From Daucus carota subsp. sativus (Eukaryota > Streptophyta > Magnoliopsida > Apiales > Apiaceae), in NCBI RefSeq assembly GCF_001625215.2, contig NC_030389.2, forward strand, positions 43,017,454 to 43,081,453: a stretch of DNA of 64,000 bases, in the 5' to 3' direction. This document shows positions 11,602 through 23,049 of the stretch, one piece after another. Under the pieces are notes generated by a model. It did no database searches. It was not told the DNA's origin and was given only the letters and a program-made list of their open reading frames with translations. Numbering within the stretch: position 1 is the first letter of the stretch; each line of letters starts with the position of its first letter. The position numbers and the translations under genes are program-made.

Positions 11602-11939
11602 TATGTTAGCTCGGGGTAAAGCTGCTTACTCTTATAAATTAATAGATGCACGTTCGACGATATTCCAGCTTTCGATTGTATGAAATCAAGAATATACTCA
11701 ATCGTGTCGTTAACATCAGCTCGAATAACTAATGTTTTATTTCCCGAAAATAATCTCACAAGGAACGTCTGTAGGCTAGAGTTCGATTTCGATGACTCAG
11801 CAGAACACGCTGTTGATCGAGCACGGGAGACAGAGTTGATATCGTCAATTCTCGTTCTAACGGAGGAAGAGGAACTCACACCATCATCGACACGAGTATA
11901 AGCGTCCAATTTGCGTTTGCAGGAATCGATTAGAGACAT
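11602..11939 (-). pseudogene. Inverted 5' fragment of a UPL5-like gene
   Basis: Read from 11939 leftward it gives MSLIDSCKRKLDAYTR, then a serine-rich stretch and most of the ubiquitin-like domain (VRLFSGNKTLVIRADVND, then LLIYKSKQLYPEL). It then leaves UPL5 homology at about 11602. The protein is about 80% identical by eye to the start of copy C, in the opposite orientation. Its start codon region and upstream sequence are mirrored by those of copy C. About 110 codons are open, but the middle and the HECT domain are absent. It is the coding end of the left palindrome arm. Confidence 0.85.
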
Positions 11940-12059
11940 TTGGTGTGTTCAATATCGAAGACAATATTATAGAGATGACCGACAATATAAATTAAGAGCC
12001 GCCGGAGAGAAAAATCCTTCTCGGCTTTCAGAAATCCTGCTCTTATAAGTTAATATTAC

Positions 12060-13860
12060 TCTCGTCGTATTTTAATATATTTTTAAACATTAAATTCTAG
12101 TTACGTGTTTCATATTAAAAATAGCAAAACGGTTATCAGCTGTATCCGTACAATGAAGATACCATGTTAAATATGAGAAATAATCATGATTCTGTGTGTG
12201 TTATCTCTAAATTTTGATTTTTTACATTTATCCAATTTTGTATTCTTTTACGATATTATATCGATAATTTTATTTACTACTTCATCTTCCTCCGCTATCT
12301 CTAATTTGTCTGTGGGTTCATATCTATGTCAGTTGCCTACATCGATTTTTTAAATTTGGAATGTTCAAAAGTTTGGTAATTAACAATACTTCTCGGTTTT
12401 CAGAACTATTGAATTCTTCGGATTGTTTGTTGTTGAATAAATTTCAACCAATTTCCGAAACCTTGTCGAAAATTTTATATGACTCTTGTCGTATTTTAAG
12501 ATAGTGCAGGATATAAATTCTTATTACGTGTTTCATATTTATGATAGTCAAACATTTATTAGGTAAATCTGTAGGTGCAAATACTATTTTTTAACATGAG
12601 ATATAATTACAATAACGCACTACAAAGTTTTTTGTTTTTTTTTTTGAAAATAACGCACTACAAAGTTTAATATCACTACTTTAATATCACTTTTGTCATA
12701 TTTTGAGATACTGCTAGATATTAAATTCTAATTATGGGTTTTATGTTTCATATTTATGATAGCAAAACAGTTATCCGGTAGATATGTAGAATGCAGATAT
12801 TATTTTTTAATATGAGAAATAATTACGATTCTGTGTAGGGGTGGCAAAATCCGACACGCTCCCGAAGCCCGACACGAATTCGTCTCGATAAATACAAATG
12901 AGGGTCTCAGATTTTATATATCGGATCGGGTTTGATAAATTTTTCCCAAAAAACCCGGGTCGGGTTCAGAGAAAAAATTACCCCACTCGAACCCGATCTG
13001 ATATATAAAATCTCGGACCCTCATTTGTATTTATCGAGACGAATTCGTGTCAGGTTTCGGAAGCGTGTTGGATTTTTCCACCCCTACACCGATCGTAATT
13101 ATTTCTCATATTAAAATATAATATCTCCATTCTGCAGATCTACCGGATAACTGTTTTTCCGTCATAAATATGAAACATAAAACACGTAATAATTAGATTT
13201 CAATATCTAGCAGTATCTCAAAATACGACAAGAGTGATATTAAACTTTGGACAAAATTTCAGAAATTAGCAGTGATATTAAACTTTGTAGTGCGTTATTG
13301 TAATTACATCTCATGTTAAAAAATAATATTTGCACCTACAGATTTATCTAATAACTGTTTGGCTATCATAAATATGAAACACGTAATAAGAATTTATATC
13401 CGGCACTATCTTAAAATACGACAAGAGTCATATTAAATTTTCGACAAGGTTTCGGAAATTGGTTGAAATTTATTCAACAACAAAAAATGCGAAGAATTCA
13501 ATAGTTATGAAAACCGAGAAGTATTGTTAATTATCAAACTTTTGAACATTCCAAATTTAAAACAACCGATGCATGCAACCGATATAGATTATGAACCCAC
13601 ATACAAATTAGAGATAGCGGAGGAAGATGAAGTAGTGAATAAAATTATCGATATAACATTGTGAAAAAATACAAAATTGGATAGATATGAAAAATCAAAA
13701 TTTGGAGATAACGCACACAGAATCGTGATTATTTCTCATATTAAGAAAATGGTATCTTCATTCTACGGATACAGCTGATAACCGTTTTGCTATTTTTAAT
13801 ATGAAACACGTAACTAGAATTTAATGTCTAAAAATATTAAAATACGACGAGAGTAATATT
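12060..13860. repeat. Repeat motif of about 130 bp, three copies per palindrome arm
   Basis: A unit running from TTGTCGTATTTTAAGATA through TACGTGTTTCATAT to GAGAAATAATTACGATTCTG occurs near 12060, 12485 and 12690 in the left arm. It recurs in mirror form near 13130, 13350 and 13760 in the right arm. The copies differ moderately. No coding region is present. The family is not recognised. Confidence 0.65.
12835..13089. mobile_element. hAT-like foldback element at the palindrome centre (possible)
   Basis: TAGGGGTGGCAAAATCCGA at the left and its near complement, ending CCACCCCTA, at the right bound about 255 bp that is itself palindromic. The ends resemble short hAT/MITE termini that begin with TAGGGGTGGCAAA. 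The arms continue outward past these ends, so no independent target-site duplication can be shown. Confidence 0.4.
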
Positions 13861-13972
13861 AAGTTATAAGAGCAGGATTTCTGAAAGCCAAGAAGGATTT
13901 TTCTCTCCGGCGGCTCTTAATTTATACTGTCGGTCATCTCTAAAATATTGTCTTCGATATTGAACACACTAA

Positions 13973-16032
13973 ATGTCTCTAATCGATTCCTGCAAACACA
14001 AATTGGACTCTTATACCCGTGTCGATGATGGTGTGAGTTCCTCTTCCGCCGTTACAATGAGATCTGACGTTATCAACTCTGTCTCCGGTGCTCGATCAGC
14101 AGCGGGTTCGGCTGAGTCATCGAAATCGCACTCTAGCCTACAGTTCCTTGTAAGATTGTTTTCTGGAATGAAAACATTAGTTATTCGAGCGAATGTTAAT
14201 GATACAATTGGGTACGTTCTTGATTTGATACAATCGAAAGCTGGAATTCCATCGAACGTGCAGATGTTAATTTATAAGAGCAAGCAGATTTACCCGGAGC
14301 AAACCCTGGGGGAATGTTGTGTAGAAAATGATGCTGTGCTACAGTTGGTTGGAGTCATGCGGAGTACTCGTCTTGTCAAAGCTCAACAGTTAGTTGATGA
14401 GATTGTTTCATTGATTTGGAGATTGTGTAAAAGAAATTCGGGGAATGAAGCTTGGGATAGGGAAGCACGTCGCGTGATTAGAAGAAACTTATCTGATTAT
14501 TTCGGAGATTTTCTTCCCAAGGATAATGATATTTATTTCGGGCATTATCTGCAGGTATTTTGTTGTTCTCATGTACCAGCTTCTTTAGCAATGTTATATA
14601 TGTCTCCTCAAAATATGATATTTGGCAATGAGTTGATTCAAGAGTTGATTACGTTAATTTCTTTACTGCCTCGACATCTCTCCCTACAATGTATACCAAT
14701 ATATTTAGAGATTTGCAAGGCGTTGCGTGGGATGCCATATTACCGCAACGATGCTATGTTTAACACGTGCCGAAGATGTCTTAGTGACATGGTCAAATGT
14801 ACCGAGATGAAGACTGCACCGAATGGAGCTGGCTATGCTTATCTTGTTAATTTTATAAAAGACATGCAAACTTTTGTTGCAGACGCTGCCGATGAGATAG
14901 TTCATTCTATGGATGCTGGTATAGAACTGGATACAAGGACGAGTCCCTCACATCCTTTATTGACTGAGGTTGTCTATCTCAAAAACTTTCTGATGCCTGT
15001 AGAAACATTTATTACAGAGGAGCTATTCTTTAAGTTTCGATACAGAAAGGTATCTCAGGATGGTCCTTATCAAGAATTTAGTATCATGTTTGAGACTTTC
15101 TTTAGGCTGCTGAACAAGATGGATTATTGTCTTGAAGAACTGGAGAAGTTATTGCCGACTAAGAGTGAAAATCTTGGGTGCTACCAGTATGTTGCAATCA
15201 TAATGGAGCTGAATAATATGTCTAAGCACTTCCCAGACTTAGCAAAACAGTTTTGGACAACTTTGAGGAATAGGAAGCTTTCTTTCAGCTATTTAATTAT
15301 TAAATATGCTAGCAAGGAGGATGATTATGAATGGATTTCGGTGCATAAAGAGGTGACAAATTTTGAGTGCAGAAGGCATTTGGCAATGATGTTACTTGCA
15401 CGAGTTAGTGATGAGGATAACAACCTGATCCAAGAGATCATGCTTATTGACAGATCACGATTGTTGGAGGACTCTTTTGAATACATTGCACACTCTGAGG
15501 CTGAAACACTTCGAGCTAGTTTAGATTTGCAGTTTAAAGATGAGGAAGCTACTGGCCCTGGTGTTCTGAGGGAGTGGTTTGTCTTAGTTTGTCAAGCCAT
15601 ATTTGACCCTCGAAATGCCCTCTTTGTAGCTTGTCCAAATGATCGTAGAAGGTTTTTTCCAAATTCAGGTAATCAGCTTGGTGCTTCTGTCATTCTACTT
15701 TGCCCTATATATGATTCATAGAAGTTATATTTTGTTTATGTTTCTGCGAGTATGAATCGTATGGGTGACTTTAATATATTTTGCCCTGGTGTTTGATATA
15801 GTGATTGCTTTCAACATTAGTATTTTAAAAATTTTATACCTCACCCCATATTCTCCCCTTGAATTCCTCCCTGGTTATTCTCTGATAAATTCAGTTTTTT
15901 AAATTAATGACTCGTCCGAATTTGCAGTGTCTAGGGTGGATCCATTGCACCTAGAATACTTCAAGTTTGCTGGAAGAGTAATTGCATTGGCCTTAATTCG
16001 CAAAGTTCAGGTTGGCATTGTCTTTATAGAAA
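13973..16032 (+). pseudogene. UPL5-like: UPL5-like copy C, interrupted in exon 2 by a Copia insertion
   Basis: Exon 1 is 13973-15668 (565 codons, open). Its intron, 15669-15927, is GT-AG. Exon 2 starts at 15928 with VSRVDPLHLEYFKFAGRVIA, as in copy A. The frame runs to about 16032, where the terminal bases of a Copia LTR begin (TGTAAACACA). What remains is the ubiquitin-like domain (about residues 52-127), the helical middle and the first part of HECT. The catalytic-cysteine lobe is absent. The 3' remainder should lie beyond the far end of the Copia nest, which is not in the assembled sequence. Exon 1 itself looks undamaged, so the gene was probably intact when the insertion happened. A truncated protein could still be made, but it would not be a ligase. 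Confidence 0.88.
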
Positions 16033-16312
16033 TGTAAACACACTACACACGCACACACTGGTATGTTAATCAATTCTGGAAGAAAATAGCAGAAGATAAT
16101 TTTACTTAACCAACGTACAGGAATATATAAAGCAAACAGATAACTACCAAAACACAAACTACGTATCAAACTCCTACCATGACTCTACTGCTATTATTCT
16201 GCTATTACTTTGCTCCTAATCCTACGCTACTCCAAATAGCTAACTGCATGCTGCGCGTTCTACGTAACAGCTATTTTATTCAAATGTGTTTAGATTAAAC
16301 AAATATCCAACA
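16033..16312 (-). repeat. 3' LTR of the outer Copia
   Basis: 280 bp bounded by TG and CA on the element strand, adjoining UPL5-like exon 2 on the left and the polypurine tract on the right. The host's 5-bp target duplication cannot be verified because the other end is absent. Confidence 0.8.
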
Positions 16313-19300
16313 CATTCCCCCCTAATCTAAACATGTTTCCAGGCTACGAACTTGATGTAACAGCAGTGAGATTTTCAACACCAATCATCTTCCTCATTTC
16401 TTCAAACTTAATTCTTCCCAGTGCCTTAGTTAAGATGTCTGCTCGCTGCTCCTGTGTAACAACGTGTTTAACTACCAGCTTACCTCGTTCGATGCATTCA
16501 CGGATAAAATGAAACCGTACATCTATATGCTTGCTTCTTCCATGTAGAACAGGGTTCTTCATTAACTCAATAGCAGACTTGTTATCCACATGAAGTACAA
16601 CTGGTCCAACTTGATGCCCTAAGATTTCCTCCAGCAGTCCACGGAGCCATATGCTTTGGCACGCTGCTGTTGTAGCCGCCATGTACTCTGCCTCGCAAGA
16701 TGACAGCGCAACTACTCTCTGTTTCTTTGAAGCCCAAGAGATTAAACTCTTATTCAAGTAAAAACACATCCCACCAGTACTTCTCCTATCTATAACATCC
16801 CCAGCCAGATCACTATCTGAGAACCCAGATAGAACCTTCCCACTTTTCTCATTTACATACACAAGACCATGGTCAATTGTACCTCTCACATACCTCAATA
16901 TATGCTTTACTGCTTGCTGATGCTTTACTGTAGGTTTGTCCATAAATCTGCTTACTACACCCACAGCATACGAAATGTCCGGTCTAGTATGTGTTAGATA
17001 TCGCAGACTCCCAACAACACACCTGTACTCAGTAGCATCTACCAACTTGCCTCCTTCATCCTTGTCTAATTGAAGTTTGTATTCCATAGGATATTTCGAT
17101 GAATTACAGTTCAACATCCCAGCCTTGTCCAACAATTTCTTTGCATATGCAGACTGTTTCAATGTAGTAAACATTCCTCCTTGATTTACTTCTATACCAA
17201 GATAAAACGATAGCAGACCTAAATTGCTCATCTCAAATTGCTTGTTCATCTGCAACTTGAACTCCTCAATTTTTCGTTTATCAGAACCAGTCACCAACAA
17301 ATCGTCAACATAGACTCCTACTATGATCACATTCCCACCTACAGACTTCGTGTACACAGCCTGCTCGTGCAAACACCTTTTAAAACCCAGCTCCTTCAAA
17401 CATTTATCCAATCGTGCATTCCAGGCCCTGGGAGCTTGACGTAGCCCATACAAGGCTTTTGTCAATTTATACACCTTCTTTTCTTGCCCTTTCTTTATAA
17501 ATCCCTCGGGTTGTTTGACATATACTTCTTCATGAAGTTCGCCATTTAAAAATGCTGATTTAACGTCAAGATGATGAACTTCCCAACCTTCCTTTGCTGA
17601 AAGAGCCAATAATAATCGAACGGTATCGAGACGAGCTACCGGAGCAAACACTTCATTATAATCGATCCCTTTTTTCTGAACATAACCTTTCGCAACGAGA
17701 CGTGCCTTGTGTTTTACTACGTTCCCTTCTGGATCCTTTTTTATTTTATAAACCCATTTCAAGCCGATTGGCTTGTGCCCAGGTGGCAAATCTGTAAGTG
17801 TCCAGGTATCGTTCTTCTCGATTGTCTCAAGCTCCAGTTTCATTGCATCTTGCCACTCTTTTTCTTTTGTTGCTTCGTTAAAAGATGTTGGCCCTTCTAT
17901 CTTTAGTAGCATCAGCTCATCAATCATATCAACAATCTCAGTTTCATTGTAGATTTCATCCAGAGACCTGAAGTGTCTAGTCTCACTACCATTTACAGAG
18001 GACACGTCAGTAGCTCCTGTAGATAAATCAGCTCCTGTAGATAAATCAGCCATTGCAGTTGTCGATGTCTGCAGAGGTGGTGACTGCAGAGGTGTTACAG
18101 GCTCATATTCTGCTTCAACATTACCTCCTGCATCCTCCGAATTAGCCATCTCGATATAATGCCCAGGAAAGGTTACTTTATCTTCTTTATTCTGCTCCCA
18201 TGACCAGAAGTTACTTTCTTGTATTACTACATCTCTACTTACGTGCACAGCACCTGTTCTTGGATCATACAAGCGATTGCCCTTTGTTCCTGGTTCCTTA
18301 CCGAGATATACAACCAACTTGCTACGGTCGTCCAGTTTTTTGACATGAACTGTTGGAATCTTCATGTACGCTGTACACCCAAAAACTCTTATGTGTTCCA
18401 GACTCGGTTTCTTCCCACTCCACGCTTCATACGGGGTTCTGCCATTTAAAATGCGAGTTGGCAAACGATTAAGAACATAAACTGAGTGACGTACTGCTTC
18501 GCCCCACATAAATGCCGGTAATTTTGCTTCTTTTAGAAAGCTTCTTGTCATAGCAGCAACGGTTCGATTTCTACGCTCCACCACACCATTCTGTTGCGGG
18601 GTGTATGGCGCTGTGTAATGTCTCTGAATGCCAGCCTTCTCACAAAACATTGTAAATTCCTTTGAGCAGAATTCCCCACCTCGGTCTGTCCTCAAAATCT
18701 TAATACTTCTTTCTGTTCCATTCTCGACTAATGCCTTAAATTTTTTAAACATCTCAAAAGCACAACTCTTTTCTTTCAACATGTATACCCACATCTTTCT
18801 ACTGAAGTCATCAACAAATAACAGAAAATATCGGTTACCTCCAGGTGTCATTGGTGAAATGGGTCCGCAAATGTCTGCGTGTACTATCTCCAATATCTTT
18901 CTTGAATCGAAATTGGCTCGGGAGGGAAAGGGTTTTCTGGATTGCTTTGACATTAGGCATCCTTCACACTTCTTTAGTGGTTGAATTAATTTCGGAAGTC
19001 CATATGCCATCTTCTCCCTCGACATGAGTTCTAAAGCTTGAAAATTTACATGCCCAAGCCGGGCATGCCAGAGCCAGGTATCCTCCTCTAACTTTGTCAA
19101 CAAGCATGAAGGCTTACTTTCCTCAAGGCTGATTTTATACAAGCGATTCTCAGATCTTTTCACCTTCATTAGTAGTTTACCGCTGCCCTCATAAACCCAC
19201 AAATAATCATCTTCAAGGATCACTTTATTACCAGCCTCAGATAACTGACCCAAACTTATAATATTATTACATAAATTTGGAATGTAATATACCTCCGTTA

Positions 19301-20278
19301 AAGTCCTTTCCTCGCCGTTTTTGCATTGGAATGAAACTGTCCCCTTGCCCTTGATACTCACAGTAGATCCATCTCCAAATTTCACCTTCCCGGTCACATG
19401 TTCATCCAATTCCCTGAACTTGCCGCGTTGGCCAGTCATATGATTGCTGGCGCCGTTATCCAAATACCAGACTTGTGATTCCCTTTGTTCTTCATTATTT
19501 GCTCGTAGTTTTGGAACTACTGTATCTTCCTTCAGCAACATCGACTTGAATTCTGTTTCTCCCACCTCAGCTATCAGTAATGCTGGTTCATCTTCTTGAA
19601 TTTGAGAAAGATTCGCCTCCTTTTGCACATCTCTCTCCTTGCGGGGCCTGCGACATTCCGCAGCAAAGTGTCCATATGCTTGGCAATTGAAGCATCTCAC
19701 TCTGCTCCTGTCTCGTCCTCCACGATTTCCCTCTTTCGCACGGTGTTCTCCACCACCTCGAACCCCCTCCTTATTGGTCCGCTTCAACCATTCATCTCGA
19801 GTCAGTAGTAACTGGCCCTCGTTGCTTTCTTTCTTCCTCCACTCTTCCTCTGTCAGCAATAGTTGTCCTTGGCTTGTTTCTGTCATTCCTTTTAACCTCT
19901 CTTCGTGAGCCGTGAGCGAGCCAACAACTTCTTCCACTGACATCGCCTCTAAGTTGCCAAATTGTTCGATAGCCGATGCAATTTGTAAGAACTTGGAGGG
20001 AACTGCTCTGAGTAGCTTTTTGACCACGTATGCTTCCTCTACTTTCTCTCCTAGAGCTCTAATATTGGTGACCAGGCTAGTTAGCTTCAAATAGAACTCA
20101 TCCAGTGGCTCAGTCTCCTTCATGCGCAGAGCTTCGAATTCACACTTGAGGGTCTGCGCCTTTGCCTTTTTCACCTTGTCTGCCCCTAAGGACATTGTTT
20201 TGATTGCGTTCCAAGCCTCCCTGGATGTCTTTTTTTCGGCAATTGACAATAGTATGTCTTCCGGAACTCCTTGGTAAA
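16033..20278 (-). mobile_element. Outer Copia retrotransposon, minus strand, 5' part missing
   Basis: Element orientation is minus. The 3' LTR is 16033-16312 (280 bp, TGTTGGAT to TGTTTACA in element sense), preceded by a G-rich polypurine tract at about 16315-16322. The coding part (20249-16344) is one open frame of about 1300 codons in the portion present. It contains the end of gag with a CCHC knuckle (CFNCQAYGHFAAEC), protease (DNGASNHMTG), integrase (HADICGPI), reverse transcriptase (YVDDLLVTG) and RNase H. Order and motifs are those of Ty1/copia. It looks whole as far as it goes. The start of gag and the 5' LTR are cut off by the inner element at 20279. With only one LTR seen, its age cannot be estimated. 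Confidence 0.9.
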
Positions 20279-20786
20279 TGTTACATATTTGATGATGTCA
20301 CAGGTATCTAACTTGTTTAGTGTGCAGAAGCAAATATCAGAGTTTAGCTGGAAATCAGAGTTTAACGACTGCCAGCTGGATCAGAGTTTAAGCGATGATC
20401 AGAGTTTACAGGCGGCTGATTTTCAGGAGCATATCTGACTAAATAAGGAAGATAAAGATCAAGAGAGATTGTACAGATCAGGACAGCAGAAGGATAGCTA
20501 CTGATTAGATTATTTTAGGAAGCAGATAATTATAAATCAATCAGTAGATATCATGTAACTGTGTATATAAACACAGCTTAGGGTTTACTCTACATGAGTT
20601 ATCAATTGAATATCATTCGTGTAACCTAGCAGCTCTTAGTGATAAGATATAAATCACTAAGAGATTATTTGTAAACTACTGAGATTTGTGAATAAGAGTT
20701 TATTGAATTATTCTCTTATACTTGTGTTTGTATTGGATTGTGTTCACTATATTATCATATATATAGTGAGTTTAGTCGGCCTAACA
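20279..20786 (+). repeat. 5' LTR of the inner Copia
   Basis: 508 bp, TGTTACAT to CCTAACA. The upstream part carries four copies of ATCAGAGTTTA at 20336, 20354, 20380 and 20398 (spacing 18, 26, 18). A possible TATA box, TGTATATAAACACAG, lies near 20562. Confidence 0.9.
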
Positions 20787-20846
20787 AGTGGTATCAGAGC
20801 GAGCTCTGTTGATATACCTACAGTGAGATCTTAATCACACACAATC

Positions 20847-23030
20847 ATGTCTGAGAAATCACAAAACAGTAGATATGAGTCTCTTAGGGTTCCGGTCCTC
20901 AGGGCATCTGAATATTCTGTCTGGAAAGTTAGAATGATCATGTTTCTGGAATCTATAGATCCAGAATATCTGGATAGAATTTATGATGGTCCACACATGC
21001 CAACGAAGCTCTCTGTTGCAGTGGGAGATGAACCCCAGAAGATGATTCCTAAAGAGAAGAAGGACTATACTCCAGAGGACATCTCATCTATCAGTAAAGA
21101 TGCAAAGGTGAAGCATCTGTTGCATAGTGCTCTGGACAATGCTATGTCCAATAGAGTAATTGGATGCAAAACTGCAAAGGAGATATGGGATGCTTTGGAA
21201 GTCAGATGTCAAGGAACCAAAGCCATCAAAAAGAACAGAAGGACCATACTTACTCAAGAGTATGAACACTTTGATTCAAAATCAGGTGAATCACTGACTG
21301 ATCTTTATGATAGGTTTGTCAAGCTGCTGAATGACTTGTCTCTTGTGGACAAAGAATATGATTTGGAAGACTCAAATCTCAAATTTCTGCTTGCTCTTCC
21401 TGAAAAGTGGGATTTGAAAGTAACCACTATAAGAGACAATCATGATCTTGAAGAGATGTCTCTGGATGAAATCTTTGGAAGGTTGAAAACTCATGAACTT
21501 GAGATGGAGCAAAGGAGCAAACGACATGGTGGGAAACCCAAACCAGTTGCTCTAAAAGTTCAAGAAGATTCAACTGTGAAAAGCAAAGGAAAAGCTCATG
21601 TCAAAAAGTCTGATACTGAGTCATCAAACTCTGATGTTGACTCAGACTCTGATATACCTTCAGACTCTGATGACAGTGATACTGAGATGATGCAGCTGGC
21701 AGCACTAATGGTGAAAAGCTTCAAGAAGATGGCTTACAAGAACTTCAACAAAGGGAAAAAGTTCTCAAGGAAAGACAGAAACTCTGATAAGAAGGTCTTC
21801 AAAAGGAATGAAGGCAAAGAAGAAAAATCTGGAAAATCTGATAAGTCTAAATACACCTGCTTCAATTGTGGAGAGAAAGGACATTTTGCAACTGAGTGCA
21901 AGAAGGCTAAGAAAGAAAAGGAACAGGCCTTTATCACAAAGAAGGGGAGTTGGGCAGACTCATCAGAATCAGAGGAAGAAGTCAACTATGCCTTGATGGC
22001 AAACATGGACAACAGCACTGAGACTGTTGAAACTAAGGTACCTCATTCCACTCTTGCTTTTGATACTGAGGATATAACTGAGTTAAGATTGTTTCTTAAA
22101 ACTCTGCATGTTAGTTATAGAGATCAGACCTTAGAAAATGACAGACTAAAATCTGAGATCTTGGATGTTAAGAAAAGGAATGATTATCTTGAAAAAGAAC
22201 TAGTTCAGATGCTAGAAGTTCAGAAGGAAAGAGATGACTCTATCTTTATTAAAAATGAACTCTTAAAGAAAAATGCTTCTCTTGAATCAGAACTTGCTAA
22301 GGAAAGAGAGATAATCAAAACTTGGACTAACTCAGGAAAGACTACTCAGAATATCCTAGAAAGTGGGAACTGGAAGAAAGGGTTAGGTTACTCTGATAAA
22401 AATGAAGCTGAGTCATATAAACAAGAAACCATTAAAATTGAAAAACCCAAGGTAGTTCCAGTAAGATTTGTTGCAGAATCAAAAACTGATACTCCTAAAC
22501 AGGTTAATATTGGTTTAATGACTCAGAAACAGCTTAAGCATAAACTCAAGGAGGTTAAGAAAGAAAACAGGATTAAGGAACCTAGGAAAAATAGGAATGG
22601 AAAGGTTGGAATAAACAAAAGCAACAATTACATGCCTGTTCCAAATGCTCCTAGGAAAACTTGTCATAATTGTGGTAATCCTAATCATCTTGCTTCTTTT
22701 TGCAGGAAAAATAAGGACATAAATGCTATGTCTCCAAAATCAGAAGTTAAGACTAGGAATACTAGATTTAGACCAGAGAATCCTTGTTTTCATTGTGGTA
22801 GTTTATGGCATTCCATTTACACTTGTAAGGAATACCATAGTTTATATTATGATTATTATGAATTAAAACCTTCTTTGAAGAAAAAGATTGATTCTCCTAG
22901 TTCAGCATCTGTTAAAAAGTCTGTTAGCACAAACTCTGATATAAACTCTGATAAATCTTCCGCTGCCAGTGTTAACAAACTTAACAAGAACAAAGGATCC
23001 AAGCAAGTCTGGGTCCTTAAAACTAATCAT
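20847..23030 (+). mobile_element. Inner Copia gag region
   Basis: Starts MSEKSQNSRYESLRVP, 60 bp after the LTR. It has a UBN2-type capsid-like region (about residues 75-215), an acidic serine-rich linker and zinc knuckles: CFNCGEKGHFATEC, a second CHNCGNPNHLASFC, and a third CFHCGSLWHSIYTC. At about 728 codons it is long for Copia, as in SIRE-type elements. Confidence 0.85.
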
Positions 23031-23049
23031 TAGTTATGTATGTGATTGC

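Larger units (their letters stand above)
11602..14303. repeat. Large palindrome, arms of about 1.3 kb with UPL5-like 5' ends head to head
   Basis: The left arm (about 11602-12955) is the reverse complement of the right arm (about 12957-14303). The start codons at 11939 (minus) and 13973 (plus) are equidistant from the centre near 12956, where ACCCGGGT sits at 12953-12960. The match covers about 335 bp of exon, the 5' UTR and about 900 bp of upstream DNA. Arm-to-arm differences are visible every few tens of bases, so the palindrome is not newly made. Confidence 0.85.

Noticed and set aside
11680-11901. 73-aa plus-strand ORF
   Set aside because: Antisense to the inverted UPL5-like fragment, which carries the homology.
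17238-19027. Several plus-strand ORFs of 60-118 aa
   Set aside because: Antisense to the outer Copia pol frame and without recognisable content.
20788-20800. Possible tRNA gene at TGGTATCAGAGC
   Set aside because: Only the 12-base primer-binding site next to an LTR. There is no cloverleaf around it.
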